Source of the DNA: Paragonimus skrjabini miyazakii
Taxonomy: Eukaryota > Platyhelminthes > Trematoda > Plagiorchiida > Troglotrematidae
Assembly: GCA_014338405.1 (NCBI GenBank)
Contig: JTDE01000309.1
Location: 240,855 to 304,854, forward strand
Direction: 5' to 3'
Length of the DNA stretch: 64,000 nucleotides
Shown one piece after another: positions 22,399 through 35,640 of the stretch (position 1 is the stretch's first letter; each line of letters opens with the position of its first letter). A program made the translations under genes and the position numbers. The notes under the pieces were generated by a model, which did no database searches, was not told the DNA's origin, and saw only the letters and a program-made list of their open reading frames with translations.

Positions 22399-25300
22399 GC
22401 TAATCTACAGACAAATTTAATATCGATCAAAAATGTCGCTTTGCTGATTAGATTTGACATCAACTGTAACTGACAATCAACATCGAATCAATTCGAATAA
22501 ACAAGATTAGACAAAATCACCCACCTCAAATGAGAGACTATTTGTAACCACATCTCACGATGCTAGGATGTAACGGAAAATTTTTAACTGATATTTTTTT
22601 CCCTCGGTTGCCAACGTTATACACTTTAGCACATGAAGCATGCGGTGGCGAAAGTGGACAGACTGTGTGTGCTGCAACCTGACGTTGATCACAGCATGAC
22701 ATATAATAGAAGCAGGTCAAATCTGAATGATGTAGAATAAACACGAAACCAATTGAACGAATTCATTCAGTACACTTGTCTTGAATACAGATAGATAACA
22801 CTTGGAAAATGAAACGAACGGATGAACAGCTGACAAATAGGAAAACTGTTACCAGTTTTATCACACAGCTTCCTTGACCACAAGACAAGCGCAATATCAT
22901 GTTTGTTTGATAATACAACATAGCCCTACGATGATTCATCAATAAAACTTCGAAAAACTGTAGAACTTTCATCCTTCTACATGTTCGGATTACTGGAATG
23001 GCTGAAGTTGCTAGTACTGTCTGATTTAAGTGTACTGCAGCCAGTGAAGCAAAGCTTCTGTTCACTGGCAGGCATGGCTTATCAGACTGACTTCCTGACT
23101 GAAAAAATCCACCATAACGTACTTTTCATTGCCACCTTGATAACTCGAGTATTCAGCTCAATGTGTTATTGAGCAAGCAGACTTCTAACTTGATAGCGTT
23201 CTCCAATGCAACGAGAATCGTTCACCGTCATCCAGCCCATGAAGTACACAAAAGGTTCATCCAGATGCTCATTCTCTTTCGAACTGATGACATGACTGTT
23301 GTGATGAGAATGAAACTAGATATAGTTGAATTACGACTACTTTCCCACACCCGTAATGCAACAGGGTGTTCGAAATTGTGAAGTGCCTAATTTGTGAGCA
23401 AGTCTGAAGAAACTATTGCACTTTGAAACAGTCAAGGTGTGAAAAGATATCGTCGAGGGTGAATCCAATCCAAACATTCATCAGTACTTACGCTGCTGAC
23501 ACAGCATTACAACTGCGTGATGCTAAAGAAGTCACACCTAGATGTTGATGTCCATTTCACGAGTTAACCCGTTGAGGTAACAGTAACAATAGCCAGTTTG
23601 CCAACAACATTGTTGCATTTTCTGCTATTAGAATTTTGTTCAAATGTGCCTCACGCTCCAGTCATAATCATCTCATGTTTCGTATTCTGTGCCCAAAAAC
23701 ATGCAGATATGTTTGGCACGATTAATTGTTACGCAATAAACATTCCCATCTTTCGGTCCAATTAAGTGGTATGTTACTTTTGCTGGGATGTTAAACATAA
23801 CGAATCGTCGTTTGAATGTTTATCAGAACCGGTCAGGATAGAACACCTTATCTTAGCGAACAGTGTAATGTATCTTCTTTCTATCACACATGCATGCGTT
23901 ACAAAGTAGTCTAATCAGTAGAAGGACTAAAGTAATGAACTTTTTACTGTGTAAGTCATCTGGTGGTGTCTCCATGGTAAAGGTGAATTATGCGTACAAA
24001 GCAAGTCCAATAGTTGCATTTGAAAGTGAACTCAAGCTGAGCAGTATATCACGCACCAAAGCTCGGTTTGAGTAGCAAAATTCAAATGTCATAAAAACCC
24101 GTTTTTTGCATGGCTGAATCATTGAAGTCTATCACAAACAACACAGTGTATTAGGTCAACGTTAAACGTGACCACCGGATGCACTAGAACGGTTGTCCAC
24201 TTACGACCTTTATCGGCAACGGGAAGTTAAGCTCACCGTTTGCACACCATGTGTCTCGTCGACTCCTTCGGTCCAGTTCGTGTGACTTCGGGCACCTAAT
24301 GGCAAGTAAACTGTGAAATATTTCAGTATTTTTCCGAAAGGTGCACTCTGCTGACGTCAATTTTTCCGTTACAAATATGGTGCTTTGTGAGGTTACACTT
24401 TAGGAAAATTTTTCATTCAGCTACACCGTTCTTAAGTACCAGAATACGGTTACCGAGAAAAATCACAAATATTGGTAATCACGTTCAGCAGTGGTCTCCA
24501 TATCACGTACTTCTGAACATTACTTCCAATGATCAACGAGTACCCACGGTTAATATTGTAAATAGCGTTCCTTTTCCGAACACCTATTCTGTAAAAACAT
24601 CTACCCGTAAGTTTCGAACGATAGCGCTCCAAAACTCAGATCTTAGACGACCAAACCTGTGTGTATTTTATGTAATCTCCCAACCCTCTTTCAATTACCC
24701 TCATGACCTGTAATATTTAGGCATTTTTCATTGCCGTTTAACTTACATCAATCAGTTGTTCGAGTGTTCACTCATAAACGACTACATTGTTAAGCGGTTG
24801 GAACAATTGTAGGAGTGCTCATCCGATTGAGTTCTTATAAAACGTTATCGACTAGAAGTCACGGATTGAGCATTGTGGGTCCTATCTAGCTTACTGAGCA
24901 TACTTATCGTTAGTCGTACTCATATAGGACCGAGATTTTTCTTCAGAATTCAGAATGGTAGTCGCCAGCACAAATGACTTGTAGGTGGTAGTTTGAACCC
25001 CGATCGGGAAGAAAACGCACCATTAATGATGTACATGTCAGGCGACGAACGCTGTGTCTTTGAGCGATAGTCATAAGTGATGCAAGAGCTTATTGGCAAA
25101 CGATTTTGTACCAACTCAGCCACTGTCCTTTGGAGACGAAAACATACAGCGGCTAATATTACACTGGATCGAAATATAATGGTTTGTTGTATAAGAAAGA
25201 CTACAAGGAAGATAGACCCTCAAGTTTCTGAAAACGGCTGTCACAATAAACAGCTAGTTAACAAGATAAATTTAATTGTAGGTACTTAATAGACGGAAAC

Positions 25301-28300
25301 CAGTAAATGATTTCATGATTGGCTAAAGTTGGAATGCGTTCGACTGGAACGGCATGACATCGTTGGACCTCAAAGAACAAAAGTGAGATTACCTACTATT
25401 CATTCGTGATCGTGAAAGGGAGGACCAGATGTGAAACCTGACCAACTCAATAAGTTTAATCTGCAAAAGCTGTAATTTGAGATAAATTCTCTAACCATCA
25501 CGGCAGCAGGATGTTTCAAAAGGTGTGTGGTAATGGAAAATAAAATAAAATCATTGATTAACATAGAAACAGAAGATACCACACTTAGGAACCGAGAGGA
25601 TTGGTTTTTTCTTGAAATAATCTATTTCGAACTAAAGATTACAGTTTGTCCCCTAACTGAACAAGTTGGAACTGAGCGTTTTGTAATAGTATTCAACAGT
25701 AGTATATGCAAATGTTTTGGAAAAACACTCCGGACAGGGATGTTTAAGAAATTAAACTAATCCGAAATGCTTTGTTCAAAAAAGACAAAAGTATAGGATC
25801 TAGATAACTTGGCTTGTCACAAGTGAAGCGGATACGCAGCGCGCATATGCAACCTAATCGGTGAGTGTAAGACACTGCACTATCAGACGAAGAGATTTCA
25901 CGAGAAGATGCAGGGCTATCGCTTCTCATTACATGAGACTGCCCGAAAGAATAGCTGACTGTGCAAGTGCCAGCCGAATGCATGTGTTCAACCCACACAC
26001 AAATCTACCCCGTTGCGCATCGTTAAACGCTAGAAGTTCATCTTTCCAGCGTATACTAGGAATAATCAGAAGCAAACTGACTGTTTAAAACTGATCTTTT
26101 GGTTGACCTAGTTAACGGATTCAACATGTTATTGGGTCATATCCTGAGGTTGGCGTTGCTTGCTGCAAAAACAATTCCCAGGAAGCATAATTCAACGCAA
26201 GTTTTCCAGGAGGGACTGACGTAAGCTCTACCACATCCGTAAAAGTTTTCCCATAGCTCACATCAGCATTTTTGTTTAGACAACCTAACCTGTCAATGCT
26301 GCCTCATTACAACGCGATGATAAACATAATTGAGCGTTCAACGGATGTGATCGAACGAAGAAAATGATGTTCGATACCTCGCAACATCTTTTAGTTTACT
26401 GCACTGATTATTCGGATAATCATCTTAAAATGTTGCGATAATTTCCGGTCTGCGTAAGTGTATTATATTGGTTGCTGAACATAATTACACCTTCTATCAT
26501 AAACATCTTATTAATTGTAACACTTTTCCTGTGTTGGTGGAATGCTAATATCAGCAGATATATCAGTCAGTTATAACAAATGGTCTACCCACACCAATTT
26601 TAAAATTTTGTCCATTGTGGAAAATACACAATGTGTTTCTGTGGTATAAACCTGCCCTATCGAGGAAGTTAAATCAAATGTGTAAATGTAATTGGGGTTT
26701 AGAAAAAATCGCAGTGCAAGCAACTCTCACTCCTGGACGAAACATTCCAGTCCAGTAAATGTTAATTCAAAGTACTGAACTGTTCCGCATTTGATACTTA
26801 TTTTGATAAAAGTATTCTGTTAGAACTATGCCTGTGATGGAACTAGTCGAATTCGCACTTATAACTGGAAATAACTCTGCCAAAGAATTGTCTTCTGGAA
26901 CGATCATTCTCTTTCAAATAAGGTATTATGTCACGGATTGAATACGTCCGATAGTCCAAATGTTTTACACAGATAATAAATGCACTTGGGTCAAACTGGC
27001 AGTTAGTAGATTTCGTTCAAAGATAATACAGTTTCCCAATTTGCTGAAACTGGCTGCAAGTGGTAAATGATAACATGTTCAGTGTTTCTATATAGTGACG
27101 AGTGAGTTCCGGGGCTAGACCACTTGTTTGACGGTTAGTTGAAAGGAGCGAATTTCAGCACAACGATGCTGATGGTCAGTCTGATGTAATGGGTTTTCGA
27201 TACCAATGAAAGAAAACATACATTGTTCAGTATTTGCGATGAAGCAAAAATACTGGTCATTATAACAACTAACACTTCTCACTTGCATTGACATAAAGGT
27301 TCAGTTGCACAATAATCAGTCGGTTATCGCCACAAGGAGATTCTCCTAGACCAAATCGATTTACGAGTGAGACTCAATTTGCTGCTAACTCATTATAGCA
27401 TTCTAAAACATTCATTCAGATAAAAGTTACTTGTGTACTTGTGACTCTCTGAAAGGAAGTAGAAAAGCACCATGAAGAAATTTTTCATGAGATCCCTTCA
27501 GACAAAATATAGTGTTGTTTACAATAGTTGATAAGCTACAAACGCGACTGACCTTATTAAACAACATAACATAACTGACACTGAAGTAAAACGAGCGCAT
27601 TCCGCCACAAATATTGTGAAATATGTAGCAGGAAATAACTCCTACCTTCAAACAAAGTTCTATTCGGCCGACTTAGACTTTCAACATAATAAAATGAAGG
27701 CGCTAAATGTAAGCGATAGATGATAGAGTAGTGTGAGCAGTAGCTAATGATATAAGTTGTTCATTTATTTGAATAAAGAAAGTAATATACGCTGTTAAGT
27801 GACTCGGACATTTTCTTCCTACGGGAAAAAGATGCGTAGTATGTAAACTGTTAGATGAAAAGTGATTCTGATTTCAACCAGAACGTCGTGTCTTGCGTTT
27901 TTCTATGACTGTGATGTTTTTCAAACAGGTCGAGTGAATGGGTACCTCATTCTCTCACAGTCCACATTGAAATAACTCTACATGAGGCTTTTGCAACTTA
28001 TACAGTTATCTGTAACGTTACTTTGACATTCTTCCGTTAAGTAATTGAGATCTGGTTCGAGATGAAGCGTAATATCGCCAATTAACGCCATTAGTGTTTT
28101 CAACAAAATCGAAAAATCTTCGGCTTTATACTGGACGTTCAAAATGTCTATACATTCCAAACAATTTGTTCTGTAGAATCGTCAATGCTTGTTTATTTCT
28201 CCAGTGGACATGTTGTTTATCAGTTATCTACTATGGTTCGTTGCCGAAAACTGTGCTTTTCCGTACCTTTGTGAAAACATCTATATTGCTGCAGTGTCGT

Positions 28301-31300
28301 CCCTCTTTTGAGGACTACTTTTCCTTACCACTATAAAATGTGGAAAAACGTTCAAAAACGGGACAGCTGACGATGCATACCACCTTTTGTAACTAACTGC
28401 ATTCACTCAGCCTTCGTGATTTCCTGTTTTGCTTTTTTTAACGCGAATTCGAAGCAGACGTAACTTTCCAATGTCTGAAGTAATCACGAGACTGAACAAC
28501 CATATATGCTTTCTCGGTCGTTGATAACTGTGACCATTTTGTAAATTATCAACGATGTTTATGAATATTTTTGTGGTTACTGTGTCGCACAAGCAAAGGT
28601 AAGTAGTTGTCCCCATTTGTTGAAACCAGGGTATGAAAAAAATTAAATTCCACCTCTCATTCTTCTTGACCTCATTCATTTGCATAGGGTTTTCAAGTAT
28701 ACGTTCACTCTACAAATTCAGATGTATTCGCACGAGCTCTGTTCACACAACTAGCCGTCCAAGTGCACATGGAATGAAAACGGAACTCAAAAGGTCAATG
28801 AGATCCATGCATGCTGTTAAAAAACAACCATCATTAGTCTTGGTGGTCAGGTGACCATGGAAGCTACACCACCGGAACAACGTAGTTCACAAAAGTAGTG
28901 TATGCTCTTTTGTCACGACTGTAACCAGTGTCTGTTAACGATTTTCTTTTGACCTATTTCGCACATCAGGCTAAATGCCTGGTAAATGTGCTGTTTCCTG
29001 CACGTCGTAAGCGCAAATGTAAGTTGTCGAAGGATTGCACTTACTGTGAACACTAGCCGTGTGCAGTGACAATGAATAAACATGTACACTGTCGACTTCA
29101 AAATAATTTGTAGCTCACCTTCACCTTGACTTTCAATTCGATTAAACATTTTGTTACGAGTGTATTGGCATACTGTAATAGCTTAATAAAGTAGATTAAT
29201 GATAATACTAACTCAATGAAATTCGGTGTCTTATTTTGTGTGTTGAGTTTCATCAGTCCGTAAAACTGCTTGTGACCAAGTTCCAGAATAGAAAATTAAC
29301 GTCCTCATTTTACCCTGAACGGATATGGCCCTAATGTTTACGGAGGTATGAAGAACTTTGGATACCTAGGATGATTCTGCCAACAGCCTCAGCGTTCTGA
29401 ATGGAACACAGCTGATTGCACCAGGTCTACACAGTGCCACACGAATCACAGAAGACAATATGTAAGGCAGAATTACGTTCACCACTTTATCAGTAAATGA
29501 GAAGCAAATTGCATGTGTGGGAATCCCTTTGTCTAAATCGAACAGTCCATCACCGAAACGTGAACCAAGGTCAGAACATATGACACTCCTTACTCACTCT
29601 TCTCTGTAAACTTTCAGCTTTCTGAATGAAAGACACTTAGCACAATCAGCCTCATTCACCGAACCGTTAGAATCACGATAACTTTTACTATCGGTTAAAT
29701 AAAAAGTCACAAGTGTGATCAGTCCACTGTTTAAGGTTCACGGACACTTCAAGAATGGAAGGGCTTGCTTTGTGCAGTAGCCTGGCTAAATAAGGACTGA
29801 CAGCAGAAAATTGCGTCAAAGTAACTGCAAGTTTTTTGCGGCTGTTGCGCAGTGTTGAGAAGAAACAAAGTCAAAATATTTCTTACCGAAGATTTCAACG
29901 AAGGGTGATATAGATTATAAATGTTTATCAAGCCCCACGAAATCTTCTGAAAATAAACCCGGAGAAACAAAACGGGAACAGTATATTTGGTAGGGAAGCA
30001 AGTATATATCGAGGAAACCGACTAAGTAAGTAATACAAAACACAATGGAAAATATTGTAAGCTCAGGACACAGGGAGCTTACAGACTTTGTTATTTTTCA
30101 TCTGAATGTCGTGTTTAAATCACAGTATGCAGCCATAAAACAGTTATTTGAAATAAGTCATTGAGAAGCCACATTAGCATAAAGGGGTTGACAAACACCA
30201 GAAGGTTCCCCAAACAGGTTGAATCACCACAATCTGGATGTCTTAAGAGACAGGCTACGGTAGTGTGATCAAGATAATAATCCTGACAAATTTTCCCAAA
30301 AGTTGGCGAGGGAAGTGGTGCACAGATGTAAATGTCTAACATTGCAACATTTATATATCTAGTTGAAGAGGTGGTAATACGAACCGGTGTTTGTGCTGTA
30401 TGAAGTTAGGCCATGAACAGAAGAAGGAGTGTATCCTGAGGAACAGCGGAAATTTGTAGCGGAAACGAACTTCGGCAAATTAAAAATTCGAAAATTAAAA
30501 AAGAGGCGTTAAATAAAAGAGGTTAATAACGGAGACTGATATGTCTAAAAACGTCAAGTGGTACCGTTCTTTTATTGTTCTCACCTACATAAGGGTAACA
30601 CAAGAAACACTCTAACGGCTACAGATTGTACGTTAGGCGATGTGCTTACTAACGCATGCGCGATTGCGACTTGGGACGACTGTGACGTTCTTCTTGATCT
30701 ACTACGAAAATGTATGGTGTGATTTCCTTCGAGCCATTTGAAACCTCAATTGTATATCCACTGAGTTTTGTCATGAAGCAGTGAGACTGAGAAATCACGA
30801 CTAATACAGTCCCACTGAGAAACTAGGACGCAAATTAGCCCCGAGTGACGTTCATCAGATTCCGAGGAATTTGGTTCGAGAAACTAGTTCCACCGCTGTA
30901 TTACACCTCATTGGAAGATGTATGAATAATTATTTTCTTTCCAGTATACGGATTTGGTACATGTTTTTGTATCAGTCTTATTCTGTTTTATTGGAAATAA
31001 TTCAGTTTACTGTCTGGAATATAAATTAAACGTGTCCCGTTATTGACATTTTGAGACAACAATGTGGATTTTATTTATTATTATGGAGGTGCATAAATAC
31101 TGTAATAACCCGCAGCGAGGTCAATGGTCAACAGTTTTTATGAGACAAACAAGATACCCACGCAAATTCCGTAACATATAAAAATTTTTAGACATCCATG
31201 TATACCACTTTCAGTTAGGTAATTATATGTAAACTAGCACTGAAATACTGTCGGAAAATCTTATTTTTAAGACGAAAACGCTTGAAACGCTTTCTGAGTT

Positions 31301-32805
31301 CCAATAAGCAAACACAGTTTTCTCCTTCATCGTCAGTTTCCGTATCGCGCTTTTTAGAGTCGACAACATAATTTGTACAGTTTAGTAAACTCGATCAACT
31401 GTGAAGGTATGTATGCATTTTTATTCAAGTGTGAAAATTAGCTCCTGTTTAACATCCGCATTTAACATTCACATTTGGTAACTCCTGACAAACCGTAAAG
31501 AACATTTTTCAGAAGACAGTCGATGAATTCAACTGGGTATTTTATTCGCTTTTGTCAAACATTAACTGTGTTGGTTTATAAGCCAACTTATGTCCATCTG
31601 CTATAATTCATTTTATATCAAGCAAGATAAAGTTGGTATCAAACGAAGAAAGAAGACTACCCGGAGAATTCCGCCATCTTTGCATTGTTAAGGCCTTTAG
31701 TGGAGAAGAATGAACACTAGGAAAAAATTAATGGCTTGCATTGTCTTATTCACAAGTTCACATTGTTAGCTTTTCCACAATGACCTCAAAGTTTTTGATA
31801 CTGATACTGCCTTCACTGTATCTTGTTCAGCTTTCGAAAACTGCCTTAAAAATGTCACTTACACTTACCGTATATCGTCGAGAGATAATCCGAACTTAAA
31901 CTGACCATCTTTTGAAAGCAGACGATTGTATCATCGAAAACTTTCGAACGTCTATTGGACATTACAGGTGCATGCGATCCGAAATCACTGCATCGTTTAA
32001 GCGAACAAAAATCCTGCAACGGAGCTGGGTAAACTTTATGTAAATGCTGACTCCCTATCTGCAGTGTCTGCATACGTTGCTTCTTCAGAACGTTTAATTA
32101 TAGTCCTCTGAAGTGATTCACATGGCAAGATTTTTAAACATTAATCCTAATTCAAAACAGGCATGACAAGTCCTGCTAGATTTTTTCACGTCAGTTTGAC
32201 GCATTTCTCATTCTCTATTCGGTACGACGTTGACATGTGAATCTATTAAAGCATATTCGGTTTGTTTGTGGAAAATTGGTTCTGTATGCTTTTTTGTTTT
32301 GCACGGCATGCTATGAACAACTGTGATAATCCTTGTCCCTTGGATGTACGAAGAGGAAGTGACTATTCTCCTCTGTTTTATATTTGTAATTGTGTACTTA
32401 ATAAAACTTTCTTGCTTGGTTCTGCTTTACATGCACTCACAAACAAGTATGATTGATTGTTCTAAAGAACACATTTTCTGCAAAGTCGTTTTGGCCTACT
32501 TAGCTTTGTACGACTTTTTCTGGTGGATAATTTCACTATCATAATAATTCGCATCAAACATAAGACAGCGCTTTTATTGTAATTTTGTCAGCGTGAAATC
32601 TGACTTATTTAGGTCTTCTTTTTTGACACTTTATCGGACTTGGAAGATATTCTTTCTAAATGAGCTGTCTGACTCAAACAACTTTTATTCAACCATCCAT
32701 GGCTACTGAACAAACTCTTTTCTCTTGCCGTGCAATGAGGATTCAACAGCAGAATAGATTGTTATGGTCTTTGGTTGTTTGCCGAGCTTGGAATTTAGAC
32801 TTTAA
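22399..32805. other. 10-kb stretch without recognisable features
   Basis: I see no transposon protein, no copy of the window's SINE and no convincing exon. Frames of 60-108 codons are scattered on both strands as expected by chance. One frame at 22979-23172 overlaps a 9-bp inverted repeat (GCCAGTGAA with TTCACTGGC near 23040-23070). Confidence 0.4.
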
Positions 32806-32885
32806 CCATTTCAACAACAAAGGAGGTGGCATTATCATCGCGTAAATGTTTCGAGGTATAAGCTCGAGGATTGTGGCTGATAGGT
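32806..32885 (-). repeat. decayed Penelope-terminus-like repeat, related to 41.2 kb
   Basis: Read on the minus strand this gives TATACCTCGAAACATTTACG, then CGATGATAATGCCACCTCC. The 41.2-kb repeat read the same way gives TATACGTTGAAACACTTACG, then CACTGATGATGTCACCTCG. The two are clearly related over about 70-80 bases. The CTGATGA core has decayed here to GCGATGA. Confidence 0.5.
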
Positions 32886-33630
32886 TTCCTTACGAGCACA
32901 GCCTTCTCAAAACAGTCTGGTAGCACACAAGATCACAAACAAAGACTTTTTAGATTGTCTTTCAATTTACAGTAAAATAGAAGCAGAAGTTTGATTCTCT
33001 TCTGAATGATAATTGATAGCAATACAAATAGCCAGGCGTTATCAATGATGACTCTAACTTGTCGCCTGGAAGTGTCTACCCCTTGTAACTAACTAACATG
33101 CCGTTCTATCAAGACTGTGCAAAACCCTTGAATTTTATAACAATATCAGCTGACGATTAAATAAGTTGTCCGACATTCAACACCATGAAATTCTGCGAGC
33201 AAAACTTGAAAGCACCGTGATCGTGACAATTAACGAACCAGGTAGTCCATTGTAAACTGTCCGTCCAAGCTGACGGATCCGTGTTCTTTCGAACAACAGT
33301 TTAATTCTTCAGCAGGGATGATCAAATACAACAAATCTTGCTGTACTCATGTTTTGAAACAAGGTTAAAAACTCACGTAACACCTGAATAAATCGTAGAA
33401 GAAAATGGTAATAAACAATTGTTGTCGATAATTCTTCATGAGATCGTCTCCCCTACCACTTATTAGCAGTAAAGAAACATTTACCAGGTTAATGGTTTCT
33501 CTGATTCCAAGTTGGAGAGAGGTACTTGTCGATGGTTCATCGACTACAGTTAGCAGAACAGTTATTGTGTTTCCTCCCTAGGCGATCATTATTCGCAAGC
33601 GATTTGGTTGAGCGTTCGCATGCGATGATT
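32886..33630. other. no supportable feature
   Basis: Nothing recognised between the decayed terminus-like repeat and the SINE that follows. Confidence 0.4.
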
Positions 33631-33824
33631 CGGTCGTGCCCAATGTAAGATCAATAGCACAGTGGTCAACACGGTTGCATTATGAAAGCGTGGTTAAAGT
33701 TCTGATTCTTACCATGGTAAAAATATGCACTACTGACGAGCTCTAATAAGCGAGAAACTTGAGTCTAGTGCTTCTTTCCGAAAGGAGCTGATTGAGGAAT
33801 CTATGGGAATGCGACAGCTGCGAG
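33631..33824 (+). repeat. tRNA-derived SINE, copy A (best preserved, about 194 bases)
   Basis: Starts CGGTCGTGCCCAATGTAAG. It has a perfect RNA polymerase III A box at 33655-33665 (TAGCACAGTGG, consensus TRGYNNARNGG) and a B-box-like AGTTCTGATTC at 33698-33708 (consensus GGTTCRANNCC), about 43 bases apart as in tRNA genes. The 3' part reads AGTCTAGTGCTTCTTTCC, then TCTATGGGAATGCGACAGC, matching copy C almost base for base. There is no poly(A) tail. The parent tRNA cannot be named by eye. Confidence 0.8.
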
Positions 33825-35464
33825 AAATCCTAGGTAATGTTCCATCTGTACAGATATATACGTTCAACTAAATTAACCGACTGGTCAGCATAATAGAACA
33901 TAACATTCCAGACAAACGGGTTAAACCAATCATACGACCATTCGCTGGTGTTTATGATGAGTCGTTTAGAGATCCTGTCGTAGTTAGGTTACTTAAGTCG
34001 AGGTAAGCCATAGTAACGTGATCTTCTGCCGCGGCGGATGTAGAGTTTGCACGAACTTCTGTAAATAATAAAGAATCGAATAGCGTAGTTGAATACCAAC
34101 AAATTTCGAGTTGGCTGACACACTTTGTCTGACCAGCTTTGGGGTGATTGGCCAGAATTTTGTAACCTTTGCGAAAAGCTTGCTTTGGGTTAACGTGATG
34201 GTCATCGTCGGCAAGATATGCAACTTTTGGTCTGTTGATGGCTTTCGTCAAACCATTCCCGAGTCAAGTAGAGTGTCCTTTGTTTCGTTTGGACAAACTC
34301 ATGGTGAAACAGTGGCGAAACGTCGTGTGAGTGGTTTAGGCCGTTAATTTGGAATGTTATACTCTACTATATCGACCAGTGTAAGTTCTTTTAATAGTGA
34401 CTTGATTTAGTCAAACACATATAGCTGTAGTCATCAGATGAAGAACTATCGTAAACAGTTGTTCCCCACCGTTGTTATGTTAAACATGAATCCCTACAAC
34501 GTTTCTTTATTTGCCCATCATTAAGCATATATATATATGACATGGCAAATAGGGTGCAGGGTTCTCCATTTGGGGCTGAGTGTCACCAAAATTTACGTTT
34601 ATTAGTATAAGTAGACCATAGAACACTGACAACGTATTGCTAATATCAAATATTCAAACAAGATGAATACAAGTGGGCGTTAGCAGGACAAGATAAAATG
34701 TTCGTTGCACAAATCAACTGCACAGTTAACATTTCCATAGTTCACCGAGTTAAATATAAGCTATATCCTCCTAATGATTAGGTTTATATCAATTCGTTCC
34801 CACTGATAATGCCCATCATATACAGAGTAAAATAGAAGAATGCATGCTAACATTAATTAACATTGTACAAAATCCCTCAGTGTAGATACCGCCAAATTTG
34901 TCAACAATGTAACTTTTCAGCATCTGATAAACAGCACGAATCAAACTAACATTAAACAAACTTTTTAAGATAATCCGGGTGCACAGCAAACACTTCGAAA
35001 TCATACCATTTTCTATGGCTAATAGATTCAGCTTCTGTTCCATATAACCGGAAATGTATAAACAATAAAACCTCATCATTCACTACTACTGTCGTGGTCA
35101 TGGCTACGGCGAATGACACTTTCTGCCAATGATCTCCATCCGCTATTTTTATGCGGTACAATTTTAAAGTTAACTCTATCGGTTTCTACATCAGTAAAAT
35201 AGTGTCCATCTTGTCAGTTAACCTATGCCATGATCATTCTACCGGTTTATGCGGTCGTTTACTCCCATTCAATCTGCTTGACGTCTTGACGCACGTACTA
35301 TTGTTTACTGGTTTATTGATTACCTTACCCAACACATTGAGTGACAACCAGTACACATTTTTTCTTGTTTTAAAAGCTTAAAATATCTCACCAAAGTGGA
35401 ACGTTTTTGGAGTTTTTCTATTAAGATAATTTGTAATAATTTACAATAGAAGATGATCACGTGA
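33825..35464. other. no supportable feature
   Basis: No gene is recognised. A minus-strand frame of about 103 codons ends at 33952, and its composition looks mildly protein-like, but it has no family resemblance. An isolated GGCGAAACGTC at 34314-34324 resembles the 3' box of a hammerhead ribozyme, without a clear CTGATGA partner. Confidence 0.35.
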
Positions 35465-35640
35465 AAATTTCCAAGGTAGTCAGGAAAAATAATGTGGAGC
35501 AAGCAAGCTCGTTCTCAGTGATTCATCATCAGACTAAATACATCAAATTTATATCACACACTTCACAGAAGAATCATGAAGTAGGCAAACAAGGAACGGG
35601 TTAATTCGGTGTCACATTTCAGTAAGTACCCACTTGAACC
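35465..35640 (-). other. Penelope-like 3' flank with CTGATGA motif (copy 2)
   Basis: Downstream block of copy 2, aligned with 1341-1520. The CTGATGA motif is at 35526-35532 (minus strand), followed by TGAATCACTGAGAACGAG. The same order of GTGTGAT, ATTTAG, CTGATG and TATTTTTCC in both copies shows it is element sequence. Hammerhead ribozymes with this core are known in Penelope-like elements; whether this is one is not established by eye. Confidence 0.5.

Noticed and set aside
24960..25015. tRNA- or SINE-like string TAGTTTGAACCCCG
   Set aside because: Only the B-box-like core matches; no A box at the right distance and no alignment with the SINE copies.
26105..26230. RTE-type 3' end (LLGHILRL)
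   Set aside because: Only about eight residues resemble LGHVLRM; the GGQ-TW and GWGPR motifs that should follow are absent, and there is no trinucleotide tail.
33952..34260. minus-strand frame of ~103 codons with protein-like composition
   Set aside because: No motif, no acceptor and a competing open frame on the plus strand; not enough to call an exon.
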